Of a stretch of DNA of 64,000 bases, positions 14,280 through 23,747 are shown one piece after another. This DNA is from Chrysomallon squamiferum. Taxonomy: Eukaryota; Mollusca; Gastropoda; Neomphalida; Peltospiridae. The stretch spans positions 8,593,678 to 8,657,677 of the forward strand of contig CM022678.1 in NCBI GenBank assembly GCA_012295275.1. Reading direction: 5' to 3'. The position numbers and the translations under genes were made by a program. The notes under the pieces are model-generated. The model did no database searches. It worked only from the letters and a program-made list of their open reading frames with translations, and was not told the DNA's origin. Positions within the stretch are counted from its first letter, which is position 1. Each line of letters starts with the position of its first letter.

Positions 14280-14555
14280 AATATATATATAACTGGACTG
14301 TATTTGGTGGCAAAAGAGAGCTATAAATATAAACTATAATCAAACATTTTACTACTACTCTTCATAAAATGTGTGAAAGTAAATTTTTTAATTTATCATT
14401 TACAAATTTTTTTAATTGATCATTTACCTCTCTCTTTCTCTCTGTTCCATTAATTCCATTTCTTTTTCCAGTCTTTATCTTTCCTGTTCTTCTTTTCTCT
14501 TCATTTGTCTCTCCACCAGTCTGTCTTTCTTTGACATCATTTCCTGTTCACTGGT
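7476..14555 (-). CDS. CAMSAP: CAMSAP/patronin, 3' half (coiled coil and CKK domain), multi-exon
   Basis: Eight minus-strand exons (listed separately) form the C-terminal half of a calmodulin-regulated spectrin-associated protein. This family binds and protects microtubule minus ends through the C-terminal CKK domain. The order fits the family: charged coiled coil, low-complexity linker, then CKK and stop. Phases agree at each of the six junctions I could test; the join between the exons at 13745 and 12157 does not fit and probably misses an exon. There are three coding lesions: a TAA in the coiled coil and two C-run deletions in the CKK. The CH region is not in frame upstream; only a decayed copy lies at 14.8-15.6 kb. 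Intact CH-region exons occur at 56.8-63.6 kb. It is therefore either half of one large locus or a partial paralogue. The family call is firm; intactness is not. Confidence 0.9.
8328..8491 (-). CDS. CAMSAP: CAMSAP exon: central CKK domain
   Basis: This 164-base exon lies between CTAG and the donor AAGTGAGT. It is fully open and reads DAKHFVILFRDGGCQYRAL, then SFTPETDEV and GVGPKEITNKMI. These are hallmark CKK stretches (the family usually has HF-ILFRD-GCQ-RALY and GPK-IT-KMI). It begins in phase 0, matching VLE of the preceding exon, and ends in phase 2. No lesion was seen. Confidence 0.95.
9138..9255 (-). CDS. CAMSAP: CAMSAP exon: start of CKK domain, one base short
   Basis: The exon reads GPKLYVKPSSKSNHHIILN and then AISHCCLAGIVNTD, the conserved beginning of CKK, where SHCCLAG is diagnostic. 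Near 9158 the minus strand reads GACTGAAAAAC. One extra C (GACCTG) gives DLKNKVLE and phase 0 at the donor GAG|GTGACA. As written, a TGA follows NTD. Acceptor is AACAG at 9256-9257. Confidence 0.93.
9647..9709 (-). CDS. CAMSAP: CAMSAP exon: linker before CKK
   Basis: A 63-base exon with acceptor TTTTTCAG and donor TCAG|GTTAGA. It is open in one phase-consistent frame, LYRLGRRTPRMDGSEAGEYS, and joins in phase to GPKLY in the next exon. Vertebrate CAMSAPs likewise have EYTGPKL at this junction. No lesion. Confidence 0.88.
9885..10219 (-). repeat. 51-bp minisatellite carrying repeated splice donors
   Basis: Six full copies and one partial copy of a 51-base unit that abut the donor of the CAMSAP exon at 10220. 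Read on the minus strand, every unit contains CATCTCCAG followed by GTACATTAAT, which is the exon end and intron start. Seven identical donors therefore lie in a row, near 10219, 10168, 10117, 10066, 10015, 9964 and 9913. The unit is 17 codons long and open in the exon's own frame down to about 9834. The two units nearest the exon read TPSPG and the other four TASPG. Confidence 0.93.
10220..10288 (-). CDS. CAMSAP: CAMSAP exon: linker, ends at the donor copied by the minisatellite
   Basis: A 69-base exon with acceptor TTTCTGTTAG and donor CTCCAG|GTACAT. The phase-consistent frame reads CCNVLTQNRQTGGATYRRPP and then SP, joining DLYRLG in the next exon. It is serine, arginine and proline rich like CAMSAP linkers. 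Family identity comes from its position and phase, not from a motif of its own. Confidence 0.72.
12101..12157 (-). CDS. CAMSAP: CAMSAP exon: linker
   Basis: A 57-base exon with acceptor TTTCAG and donor GCAG|GTTTGT, reading SQPSHFRIGSPCGNMRKA without interruption. It exits in phase 1, which fits the next exon. The incoming phase does not fit the exon at 13745, so at least one exon between them is unrecognised or that exon's donor is misplaced. Confidence 0.65.
13745..13787 (-). CDS. CAMSAP: CAMSAP exon: coiled coil
   Basis: After the acceptor TTGCAG the frame reads RLKQEDAEQKKAEER, entering in phase with the previous coiled-coil exon. The donor chosen is AGA|GTGAGA. The reading continues VRRKQI, which also resembles family members (charged residues then RR-I), so the true donor may lie further on at about 13730. 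Confidence 0.7.
14428..14555 (-). CDS. CAMSAP: CAMSAP exon: coiled coil, with an in-frame TAA
   Basis: A 128-base exon with acceptor TTTCAG and donor AGAG|GTAAAT. It encodes a highly charged helix containing SEQEMMSKKDRLVERQMKR, then EEQER, a TAA at 14475-14477, then RLEKEMELMEQRERE. A single C-to-T change from CAA (Gln) would explain the stop. The upstream CH-like exon at 14842 exits in phase 2 and would not join this exon (phase 0) in frame. Confidence 0.75.
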
Positions 14556-14841
14556 CTGAAATGTTTATCAACAACATAAAGTTGTAAGAGTAACCTTTAA
14601 CAAAAATTAACACCTAAAAAGAAAAATAATAATAATAAAAAAAATAACTATCCCTTGTCTGAAATAAAAACCATTAGAATTTACCATATTTTTTCAAAAT
14701 ATAAAATGAAGAAAGTAAATTAACTTTAACTGAGTGAAACAAACTCTATTTACTAGAAAAAAATAAAAAAAGATTTCAAATTTTAATATTTAACAAGATA
14801 ATAAATGTAAAATAAATAAATAAATAAAAACAACAGCATAC

Positions 14842-14927
14842 CTGATGGTTGGAACAACACATTCTACTGAAACCACTTCAGTGGCATATGCCAACATCAG
14901 CACATCAATTAGAGCTATATGTACATT
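14842..14927 (-). pseudogene. Duplicated CAMSAP CH-region exon (copy 1)
   Basis: An 86-base exon between TTTCAG and CAG|GTATGC, open as NVHIALIDVLMLAYATEVVS and onward. It is the counterpart of 62667-62752 and matches the family stretch around H-A-IDALM-AY. Alone it looks intact, but the exon before it has lost its splice sites and frame, and the exon after it on this strand (14428-14555) does not fit in phase. It is therefore called as part of a broken copy. Confidence 0.75.
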
Positions 14928-15241
14928 CTGAAAGAAAAAAAAAAATAAAATAATAATAATAATAACATTATAATAAAAATAATACAAAGCAGTTATAAAT
15001 AAATAACTAATACTTCTGTGAAAATTTAAATTTAACTTTATTATTCAGACAAAGTAGGCTGTGGGATATCTTCAATATACTTTGTTATTAATAAATAATG
15101 TAACATAATTATTATAATATTAAACTGATTACAAAACAATAGAAAATAAGTGATTTTTATTACACTATTTTATAATCAATAAAGAGTATCTACAAAACTT
15201 ATTTTACTCTCTAAGACACAAAAATAAAATTAAAAAGTTAC

Positions 15242-15334
15242 ATCTCAGAACGGTGCAGTCTGCAAAAGAATGGTTTCTGTAACAGGTGATTCATCCTTAG
15301 AACTCCATGATGAAAATTTCCTTTCTTGACAGAC
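15242..15334 (-). pseudogene. Degenerate duplicated CAMSAP exon 2 (copy 1)
   Basis: Counterpart of 63058-63146 but four bases longer because of an inserted TTCT after ATGGAG, which shifts the frame into a TAA. The acceptor CAG of the partner reads CTG here, and the donor GTGAGT reads GTAACT. Both copies share an in-frame TGA (here 15245-15247) just before the exon end, so that stop predates the duplication. Confidence 0.8.
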
Positions 15335-15517
15335 CAGAATAATAATGCATTATGCAGTGATACGAAAAATAGCAATACCAATAGTAAATATAATGTTTAT
15401 TATGTTTTGTAAGAACATGAGTTTTGTTATCAAACTACATTTGTCAGATAAATGCATTTTTCTCTACTTATTATCGTTTGTGAATGTTATAATAAATGTA
15501 TTTACATATGAAATTGC

Positions 15518-15518
15518 C

Positions 15519-15564
<46 letters not shown>

Positions 15565-15582
15565 CTCTCTCTCTCTCTCTCT
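15518..15582. repeat. (AC)n(TC)n compound microsatellite
   Basis: About 20 AC units followed by about 11 TC units. The partner in duplication copy 2 (63326-63426) has a similar AC block but about 32 TC units, so the TC part has changed length since duplication. Confidence 0.96.
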
Positions 15583-15610
15583 TTCTGACAGTACAATCAA
15601 TCTTGTTTAC

Positions 15611-15960
15611 CTCGATCCATGGCTGAAAAGTGCGAATATTTCCGCATCCGATTCACACCTGGATTCGCACAAACATGAAACATCCCAATCCATTTGGATT
15701 CTCGTGAAATATTTCCAAAATTCTATTAAATTGAATAATCAACAAGTAACACGTTGCCGAATTAAAAATAAAAATAAACTGGCTGTCAAACATCAGTTCA
15801 TACTGGTTTGAAAAGCGTAGCACACATTTGAATCCGTTTATGTTCGAAACATCGTGGTTTATCGAGACTGGTCTGGCCTTAACCTAATTTTATTTAGTAT
15901 TTAAGAAGTTATTAATTTGTTTATTCTTACAAAACTTATTACAAAATTTGTAGAAATTAA
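15611..15960 (-). promoter_or_regulatory. Candidate first exon and 5' flank of duplicated CAMSAP end
   Basis: On the minus strand ATGGATCGAG is followed by the donor GTAAAC; the partner copy has ATGGAACGAG|GTAAAC. About 300 bases upstream of this ATG are strongly conserved between the copies and contain several CpGs, unlike the AT-rich surroundings. That would suit a promoter or 5' UTR, but no core promoter element was identified and the true start of the gene may lie elsewhere. Confidence 0.4.
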
Positions 15961-16230
15961 TTCTGGTTTCAGACCAAAATGTGATTTCCTTTCTATAGTC
16001 GCAGCCACAGTAAAACTTCTGGTGTTTAAAGAAGTATTTCTCTGTCAGATTATCTCAAGTATGCATGCATTTTACTATTTGCAATTAACACAGGTTTGGT
16101 AAATTAGGACAATTATAATTTATTCATTTCTGAGTTAAAAATGAAATTAAGAAAAATAACCATAATAATTATAAATAACATTAATATTAATAAATAAATA
16201 ATTGCGATAATAATTTTAAAAAAATAATAA

Positions 16231-16279
16231 TAAATAATAAAATAAATTATTAAAATAAAATAAAGTTAAATTAAAAAAG

Positions 16280-16327
<48 letters not shown>

Positions 16328-18169
16328 AAAAGCAGTCATATTTATTCTTAAAAACAAGCACCCCCCCCCTGAAACCACCACCTGAAAAAAAAAAAACAAT
16401 TGCTCAGGGTTAAAAATTAAGGTTTAAATGAAACAGATATTTTATTTTATTTTATTTTATTTTTTTTTTTTTTTATTATTATTATTATTTTTACTAACAG
16501 GCCTTTTTCTGAGGAGAACGGATTCTGTTGTGTATTTACATAATTTATTTATTTTGTTAGGCAAAATATACACAGAGGACTCGAATGTCTCCGTTTATTC
16601 GGCCGAAATGATCCGAAAAGTCTCGATCAGTTTTACTATACTGGGTCAGCGAGACTCTCTGTTTTGTTTATCAAGACTACAGTTAACTCCATCCGGTCTG
16701 GAAAGTTAGTGGAAGTTCATTCCATGGCACGTGGAGTTGTTAGGATTTGTTTGTAAATATTTTTCACAGGATTGATCATTTTACTTTGACATTGGACTAA
16801 TTAAAGACTCCAGGATTCCAATGAGGTAAACATATAGATTTCAATTAATTCATTTTTAAGTGCACAATATGAATATCTCATTATCTGAATATGAATATGA
16901 TATCAATATTATGAATATCACATATTGAATATGTCAATTACTCAATCGCAGTCTTAAATTGACCCGAAATCAACACAGAAATAAATATTAATGATATAAC
17001 ATGTCTACTGAATAAAACATTAAAAAAAAAAAAAAAAAATTAAAAGATGAGAAAATAAAATTTCTGACAGTTACACATGTTTAAACAAGGAAAATAATAA
17101 TACAGAGTATGATTTATATCTGTATTAAGTTTTAATGCTTTTGGATATAAAAGAAATACTGTGATACAGATCATGCATATACAGAAAACAAAAGATAAAA
17201 AATAATATAGCATTCTATTTTGTTAAATTAATTTTAGAAAAGAAAGTACATTATAATAACTTGGTTAATGTAATTAATAGTAATGTGTAATGGTAGTGAG
17301 AAAAGAAATTTGTAAATAATTATATTCCAGAAAGATAATAGCAAATAGGGCAACAGTTTAATTCTATGTAATTCGTAATACGCCATACTTTGGATACGGT
17401 AAAATAGACCACGTGGAACTGACCTATCCTGAAATAAATTCCTATGCGCAACATGTCCTCTCAAGATAAGAAAAGTACCACAGTACTTTACTAATACCCG
17501 TAAATTAAACGTCTTGGAAATTTTATACGTTGTTAATACATTTTGACATAACAAAATCGTATTGTGGAGTATATTTCTTGTTATTTTACCAAAGTACTTT
17601 ACGCTTATATATATCATTAGAAAGAGCAAAAAATTACTACCAAAATGACACGAAGATCTCTGATAGCATTGATAAATTATATAAAAATGTTATATTAAAT
17701 AAAACAAGAGAGTGCAGTGGAAAATTACACATCCCCCCCCCCGGATATTCATTGTAAGACAAATGAAAACACCAGGAGGGAAACACTGAAATAAAGGCAG
17801 CGAACAATTCCAGCTGCTGTGAAAGCAGTGAACGATAAATCCAGTGAATAATTTATCGCACGTCAGTTCTTTCAAACAAATAGTTCGCAGTTTCAATAAA
17901 AGTTTAAATTTTAAAGGTATGAAACATGCTCACTTTTATTATTAAAAAAAGCATACGTGTTTGAAAACTGTAGCAAAATTAAAATTCCAAATATGTAATG
18001 CAATTTATTTTAGAAATATGGTGTTTGTTATGTATCATTCCTCATCGGACATATTGTTCACTAGCTCAGTTTTATACTTTCTGTTTACTATATTCTTAAT
18101 CACCATTTCTAATCTTTTTATTTCCAGATATATCAGATATATTTACCTCATTTTTGATCATTTTTGATA
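16231..18169. other. Non-coding DNA between the divergent gene ends
   Basis: A long poly-A tract lies at about 16279-16325, a poly-T run at 16441-16484 and C-runs at 16361 and 17732. No exon with convincing splice sites was found. Open frames of up to 131 codons at 17234-17629 and 93 codons at 16428-16709 have no recognisable domain. Confidence 0.5.
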
Positions 18170-18194
18170 ATGAGCAAATTTGTCTTATTTGTAG

Positions 18195-18291
18195 ATCCCA
18201 GTGGTTCCTTTTCGAGACTGGTTATAAAAAGTAGATGGCAGCAGAAGTCTGTTAATGATAAGAATCTATTTCAAGAATCAAAGCCATTCAC
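18195..18291 (+). CDS. Candidate exon, function unknown
   Basis: The acceptor TTATTTGTAG and donor CAC|GTAAGT bracket an open frame reading PSGSFSRLVIKSRWQQKSVN and on to FQESKPF. The frame also extends upstream in phase to an ATG at 18170, giving MSKFVLFVD, so this could be a first coding exon. No domain is recognised. The next candidate exon at 21174 does not join in phase, so an exon may be missing. Confidence 0.45.
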
Positions 18292-19463
18292 GTAAGTTTA
18301 AAGTTAATCCTATTTCAAATAGTGTATCATAATCTTATGTCTGGCTATTGAAAATACATTTAACAACAAAGGTCTTAACTGTTAGGGATGCTTCTATAAA
18401 TGGACTGTATAAACCACTTCAGTTGCGACTAACAGACACTTAAATGCTATAACATAAATAATTGTATATCATCTAATCCATAATAAGAGCACATTTAGAA
18501 AATGCATGGACATGTGCATCAAGAAACTTGGTTTAAGGACATTGGGTTTTTTCCAGAGTGTGCACCTGTAAGTCGTCATTGGCAATATTGAACTTCTTTT
18601 TCCAGACAGAACTAAATGTTGTGACATAAATCTGTGTATGAGGCCTAAACCATATTAGTACCTAGTATTAATTATCACATTGATATTTGTAATTTAGACA
18701 CAATCTTAAGAACGATGTTGCTTAAATCTGATAGATGGTGTATTTAAATAAATTATTGAATACACTGAATAAGATATTTTATTATCATTATTATTTTCTT
18801 TTTTCTTTTAAAAAAAAAATAATAATGAATAATAAAGTGGAATTAAGTTAAATCTAGATTGACATAACTATGATTTGCACAAATGGCCTTTGAGGTTCAA
18901 GGTATTAGAAAAAAAAAGTAATACAAACAGTATTTACTTTTTTATTACAAAGTGTCTTGATATGGGTGACAAAATGTATAGCAAAGCCTTCATAATTGTA
19001 AATAGAAAAAAAAAACACAATACAAATATTACATAATTTATTATATTCTCAACAAATCACAAGTGTGACAGTTCATTTAATTTGTATTTGAATTTTTCTG
19101 CTGATGATCTGAGACAAAACTGATTCTCTTCAGGAAGCAGCAAAATTTATGAACAGCAAACACATTCTGAAACAAATGTTTGTCCCTTGATGAATAATTA
19201 ATTAATTGATAAGCTTGGATTTTTCAAAAGAAATACAAATTAAACTAAAGCAAAGTGAAATGATGACTAAATAAAGTTTAGCAAAAAAAAAAACCCTTAG
19301 TTTTACAACTTTTTCATTTCTTATTTATTTATTTTCTTATTTTTTTATTTCTTCTTCTTCTTCTTCTTCTTATTATTATTTTTTTTTTTTTTTGCATGAC
19401 AATGCATGTGACACTAAATAAATATATAAATAAATACATAAATAAATAAATTAATTTTTTTTT

Positions 19464-19496
<33 letters not shown>

Positions 19497-21173
19497 TTTT
19501 TTTTTTTTTTTTTTTTTTTGATATGTCTCTACTGGTTATTACACATTTATGTTGGAATTGAAAAGGAAAAACAATAGCAAACACTTGATCATACAGTTAC
19601 TGCTAATGACAACATGGCTCATTAACCAATTGATAACTCTTTGACGTAATGGTTCTAAAAGTTCACTGGAAATGTTTGCTAGCTTCACTTTAGTGAGGGA
19701 AACAGCTGAAAGAACAGTCGGAAACGGAACTGCAATTTTCTGGAAGTAGTGACATAGGTATGGTAGATATGTGTCATTTTTGCTTTTGTACTTTTTCAGT
19801 GTGCTTCATTTCTGACATTTTGCAGCACAAACACTGAATATTTCATATAGCTTCAGTCGACTGTATTATATATCAAAATGAAACATTTTATGAGCTCTAA
19901 ACCTGTACTGTAGTTTTAAACAAGTTGCTAAAACTCATGAATTTAAATTAATTAATTAGTCAAAGTAATCAGCTGAAATTTAACGTACACTAATTATGTA
20001 ATTCTCTAAAACTCCATAGAAATTAAACAAAAGTACAAAAACATCATACTTCAAGACTTATGAATTGCAGGGATCTTTACATACTCAAGTATTCTGCTAA
20101 TTTTTTTTTTTTTTTGCCGGTTAATTGGTAGCATTAATTAGTGTTAATTTGCTATATGCCTTCATTATAACATTGTAAGATTTCTTAAAAATCAAATCTG
20201 TGCATGAATTACATTTGAAAATGGATTGTTTTTACACAATGAGTAGCATCATCATTAATCATACCATATATTCCTTGCATATTATTTGTACATTATTTAT
20301 GTTTTGTGAAACTAAATTTATACAGACAGTTTCTTTTTCTTTTCTTTCTTTATTTGGTTTTGTTACAAATGGACATTACATATTAAATAGTAACATTTCT
20401 ACATTGTATATGTAACTTTAAAAATAAGTACTCAAGTAATTTTCTCTAACACACACACACACACACACATCATAGTTGATTCATACACAATATAAAAAAA
20501 TATCTGATAAATTATTTCATCAACTTTATCTTATTTTCACAAAATCATTAAAACAAAACTGAAATATACAATGTTGTTACGTTGTTTTGTTAGTTGTTGT
20601 TGTTGTTTTTCTAAATTAGGATTGAACCTACAGATTATTAAGTCTCACACTTGTTTTCAAAAGACTGAGCTGAAACTTTACAAACCACTACATGAAAGTT
20701 TGGGTTATGTCTGATAATTAAACTTAGTATTTATAATGGACCAAATGATTTTACTTGACATAGAAGTTTAATTTACTGGTTGTTTTAGGGCTGATTTTGT
20801 TAATGTAGTAAAAAAAAAAAGAAGAAGAAAAGTGTCAGGTTCATCTGTAGTAATACATTTTTGCAAATTTGTTTTTTTCCTTCAGTCTGGTTCTATTTCA
20901 TGGATCATAAAAATGCTAGAGAATAAAAAAAATCATTTTAACTCACTCAGAAGTAAAAGAAATTTAGGTTACTTCACCTTTCACAGGACAGAGCCAAAAT
21001 TTGCATATCTGACTGAAACCAGAATTAAATAGAACACATGGATTTTGTAATCTTTTCTTAATGAAAGTAATATTTTGATTTTGTTTTGTGGGGTGGAATT
21101 GGACAAGTTTTTTATCTCCTATTCTGTTTGTTACATGGTTGTAGGTGTATAATAACAAATGTTTAAATTTCAG
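18292..21173. other. Intronic or intergenic AT-rich DNA
   Basis: T-rich and TTC/TTA repeats at 19320-19395, a TTTAT and ATT region with a poly-T end at 19435-19519, and (AC)n at 20450-20469. No exon is supported. Frames near 20200-20415 and 20832-21032 are AT-rich without splice support. Confidence 0.55.
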
Positions 21174-21232
21174 AACCGGCGAACAATGTGCTGAGCAGTG
21201 GAATGTCATCTAACACCTCTCAGTCTGATCCT
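21174..21232 (+). CDS. Candidate exon, serine/asparagine-rich
   Basis: The acceptor AAATTTCAG and donor CCT|GTATGT enclose the frame PANNVLSSGMSSNTSQSDP. It ends in phase 0 and joins the next exon (21724) to give QSDP-SEGAV. It looks like a disordered linker. The gene is not identified. Confidence 0.5.
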
Positions 21233-21723
21233 GTATGTTTCTTTTCTGTAAATATTATTTTAAAATATTACTGAAACACACACTTGTGCATGCACATGTA
21301 CACTCAAATACATGCATGCAGACATACACACATACATGTAGACACAGACACATACATACACATCCTCCTCCTCACTCTTTGTCCCCCCCACACCTTACAT
21401 TTTCTTTCTTCCACTCTGTCTTTCTCTTTCTCACACATACACAAACCATAAATACAAATACATAGAGACAGACATAAAAACATAACCAAAGCCAAACAGA
21501 CATACACGCACAAATACAGATGTTAATTTCAGATGCAAATAATTAACACATTACTGGAAAAGAGTGGAGAAGTATTTACATTAAAATTCAAAACAAATTC
21601 CATGTGAAACATTGTAATGTTTCAATTTCATTAAAATCTTATTTTATTTTTATTTTTTCTTTATTATTATTATTACTGTTGTTGTTGCTGTTAACATCGT
21701 TCCTGCTGTTGTTGTTGTTTCAG

Positions 21724-21825
21724 TCTGAGGGAGCAGTTTCAGGTCAGCCTGAGCCCACAGACACAGGACAAGAACCTAGAACTGCGGAAAGCCCAACAGA
21801 TTTCCCAGGGACCAGTGCAAATGTT
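21724..21825 (+). CDS. Candidate exon, acidic/proline-rich linker
   Basis: A 102-base exon of exactly 34 codons between TTGTTTCAG and GTT|GTAAGA, open throughout as SEGAVSGQPEPTDTGQEPRT and onward. Its composition is far less AT-rich than the flanks, which supports coding status. It is likely disordered, with no domain. Confidence 0.6.
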
Positions 21826-22408
21826 GTAAGAATTGTTTTAGTTTAATATTTTTTTTATTAATCTTATTTTGGGTTAATAAAACTATTGTTATGACACTGG
21901 GTTAATTAAACAATATTGCTATAACACTGGGTTAATTAAACAATTTTGTTACAATATTGTGTTAGAAAAATTTCAACTTCTATTCCAGAAATATTGTTTT
22001 TATAAATGGTTTGTATTTGGTCAGTTTACCTATTTAGATAAATTTATGTTGTATATGACCTGGCTCAAATTTGCTTCTGTATTTTTGGAAACTTGGCTTA
22101 CTCTCCAGTGTGTTTTGTACTTTTTTTTCCTTTCAACATCGCTAATCCTTAATATTGTTATTGCAGTTATTATTGATATATATATTTTAATGTATTTCAT
22201 AATGAATCAACTTCAGTGTGTGTGTATGTATGTGTGTGTGTGTTAGAAAGAATTACACGAGTATTTATAATTAAAATTAGATGTACAATGTAAGAAATAT
22301 GTTACTATTTGATATCTTCTGTCCATTTGTAAGAAAATTGACTGAATATTTACAGTTAAAATAGAAAAGTGGATAGATGTAATCCTATATCTATGAATAT
22401 AATTACAG

Positions 22409-22539
22409 ATAACCATAACACAGAAAAAAGTGAAGAACAGGAGGATTTTGTACGTGGCCCTATTATTCATGGAATTGAAAGCAATCCTACGGCCATTGAA
22501 ATTAATCCTGGAACTAATACAGAACATGTGATGAAGATA
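22409..22539 (+). CDS. Candidate exon upstream of the ConA-like domain
   Basis: The acceptor AATTACAG and donor ATA|GTGAGT enclose a frame with EKSEEQEDFVRGPIIHGIE and NPGTNTEHVMKI. It exits in phase 0 into ISLGEYNRNEG of the next exon. Entry phase does not match the exon at 21724, so a small exon may be missing or the two belong to different transcripts. Confidence 0.5.
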
Positions 22540-22907
22540 GTGAGTTACTATAAATAAATAAAGCATTTAATTTCCACTGGTTAGTCAATCAAGAGGCATA
22601 GAAAAGTGTTTTATTTATTAAAATAGTCCTTTCATTGAATTTCCTCTTGTGTACTTTGATTTTATAGGAAATGCTTTCTTGTACTTAACCATACCACTTG
22701 GTAAAATTTGTGGAATAGAGATTTTGTTTATGATTTATTTTTTTATTCATTCCTTTATTCATTTGTTATTAATAATTTTATTCATAGACTGATATCACCC
22801 TTTATTTATCTATACTCTTCATTCATTCCTTTTTTAATATCCATCCATTTATTCGGTGATTTTCATTCATTAATGTCATGACTGCAGTGTAATAATTTGA
22901 ATTTCAG

Positions 22908-23043
22908 ATTTCACTTGGAGAATATAACAGAAATGAAGGTGAATGTATGTTGGATTTAAGAGATTCCGAAGGCCTTTCCCAACTGCTTTGAATTAGAATT
23001 GACCAAAGTAACGTCTATCTTCACATGGAAATAGTTAAGCCAG
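22908..23043 (+). CDS. Exon: first part of a ConA-like/LamG-type domain, in-frame TGA
   Basis: A 136-base exon with acceptor AATTTCAG and donor CCAG|GTAAAC. It reads SLGEYNRNEGECMLDLRDSE, then LSQLL, a TGA at 22989-22991, then IRIDQSNVYLHMEIVKPG. Its last codon completes with the exon at 26321 as GEWYHVAG, a motif common in concanavalin A-like lectin/LamG folds. The stop is one C-to-T change from CGA (Arg). Confidence 0.55.
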
Positions 23044-23469
23044 GTAAACTTTTATTTTTTATTATTAATATTTTTTTTTTTTTTTTTTTTGAATTACTCT
23101 TCTGCCTGTGCTATCCAGAAACATTATAGATCAAATGTACACACAAGTACTACTATACCTGTTTCGTTTTTATCATTTTATAGTCAACTGCAGATAATAA
23201 ACTTAGGTATAGGTATAATTTTATTAATTGGCTAATTACAAATACATTTAATTATGGCTGCATGAAATTTTTGATGCTAGTTCAGAAAGTAAGTAATGCA
23301 ACATAAATCAGTGTAAAAAAAGAAATTCAAATCACAGTATATCATGCATGAAGATACAAAATGTCTTTAGTGTTAAATAAAATATTAGTTCTTATCAGAA
23401 CTATTTTCATACTGATTTTTGTCAAAGCACATATTTGCATATTCTTTCATTCTATTTCATTTTAGTTTT

Positions 23470-23475
23470 TATTTC

Positions 23476-23526
<51 letters not shown>
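23470..23526. repeat. (ATT)n microsatellite
   Basis: Nearly pure ATT triplets in the intron between the two ConA-like exons. The open frame spanning it is a repeat artefact at its start. Confidence 0.95.
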
Positions 23527-23528
<2 letters not shown>

Positions 23529-23747
23529 ATATTCAGCAAACACACTGAAAGACATCTTGGAGAAGTATGTAATACATGCAGATTGTCACCTAATGTTTGC
23601 TCTCCACAATTTCAAAGGTTTACTCAATACAGTCAGAAGGATGCATAAAAAGAACTGGAGTCACGGAGACCTGCATAGTTTGAAGCATTTTTAATTACTT
23701 AGCATATTTACACAGTCCTTAGAATCCCCAAATAGATCTTATTAAGT

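Larger units (their letters stand above)
10289..14427. other. Intronic AT-rich DNA of CAMSAP
   Basis: Apart from the exons listed, this holds AT-rich sequence with AAT and A-rich runs, (AT)n at about 11480-11508 and 11906-11931, (ATAC)n at 14242-14270, and a two-copy tandem duplication of about 50 bases at 11648-11735 (tttaaatgaagggctgatga). Frames of 60 to 75 codons here are hydrophobic AT-rich artefacts. Confidence 0.7.
14648..16230. repeat. Segmental duplication A, copy 1
   Basis: This block matches 62484-64000 in direct orientation about 47.8 kb away, by eye with high identity over exonic, intronic and 5' flanking DNA. Shared landmarks are an 86-base exon, the phrase ggtttctgtaac, an (AC)n(TC)n microsatellite, and a long 5' flank containing gaaacatcgtggtttatcga. 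Copy 1 has about 160 extra bases near 15962-16122. It holds degenerate versions of CAMSAP exons 1 to 3. Confidence 0.95.

Noticed and set aside
16428-16709. 93-codon plus frame
   Set aside because: Begins in a poly-T tract, has no splice support and no recognised domain.
17234-17629. 131-codon minus frame
   Set aside because: AT-rich, hydrophobic composition, no motif, no duplicate, no splice sites.
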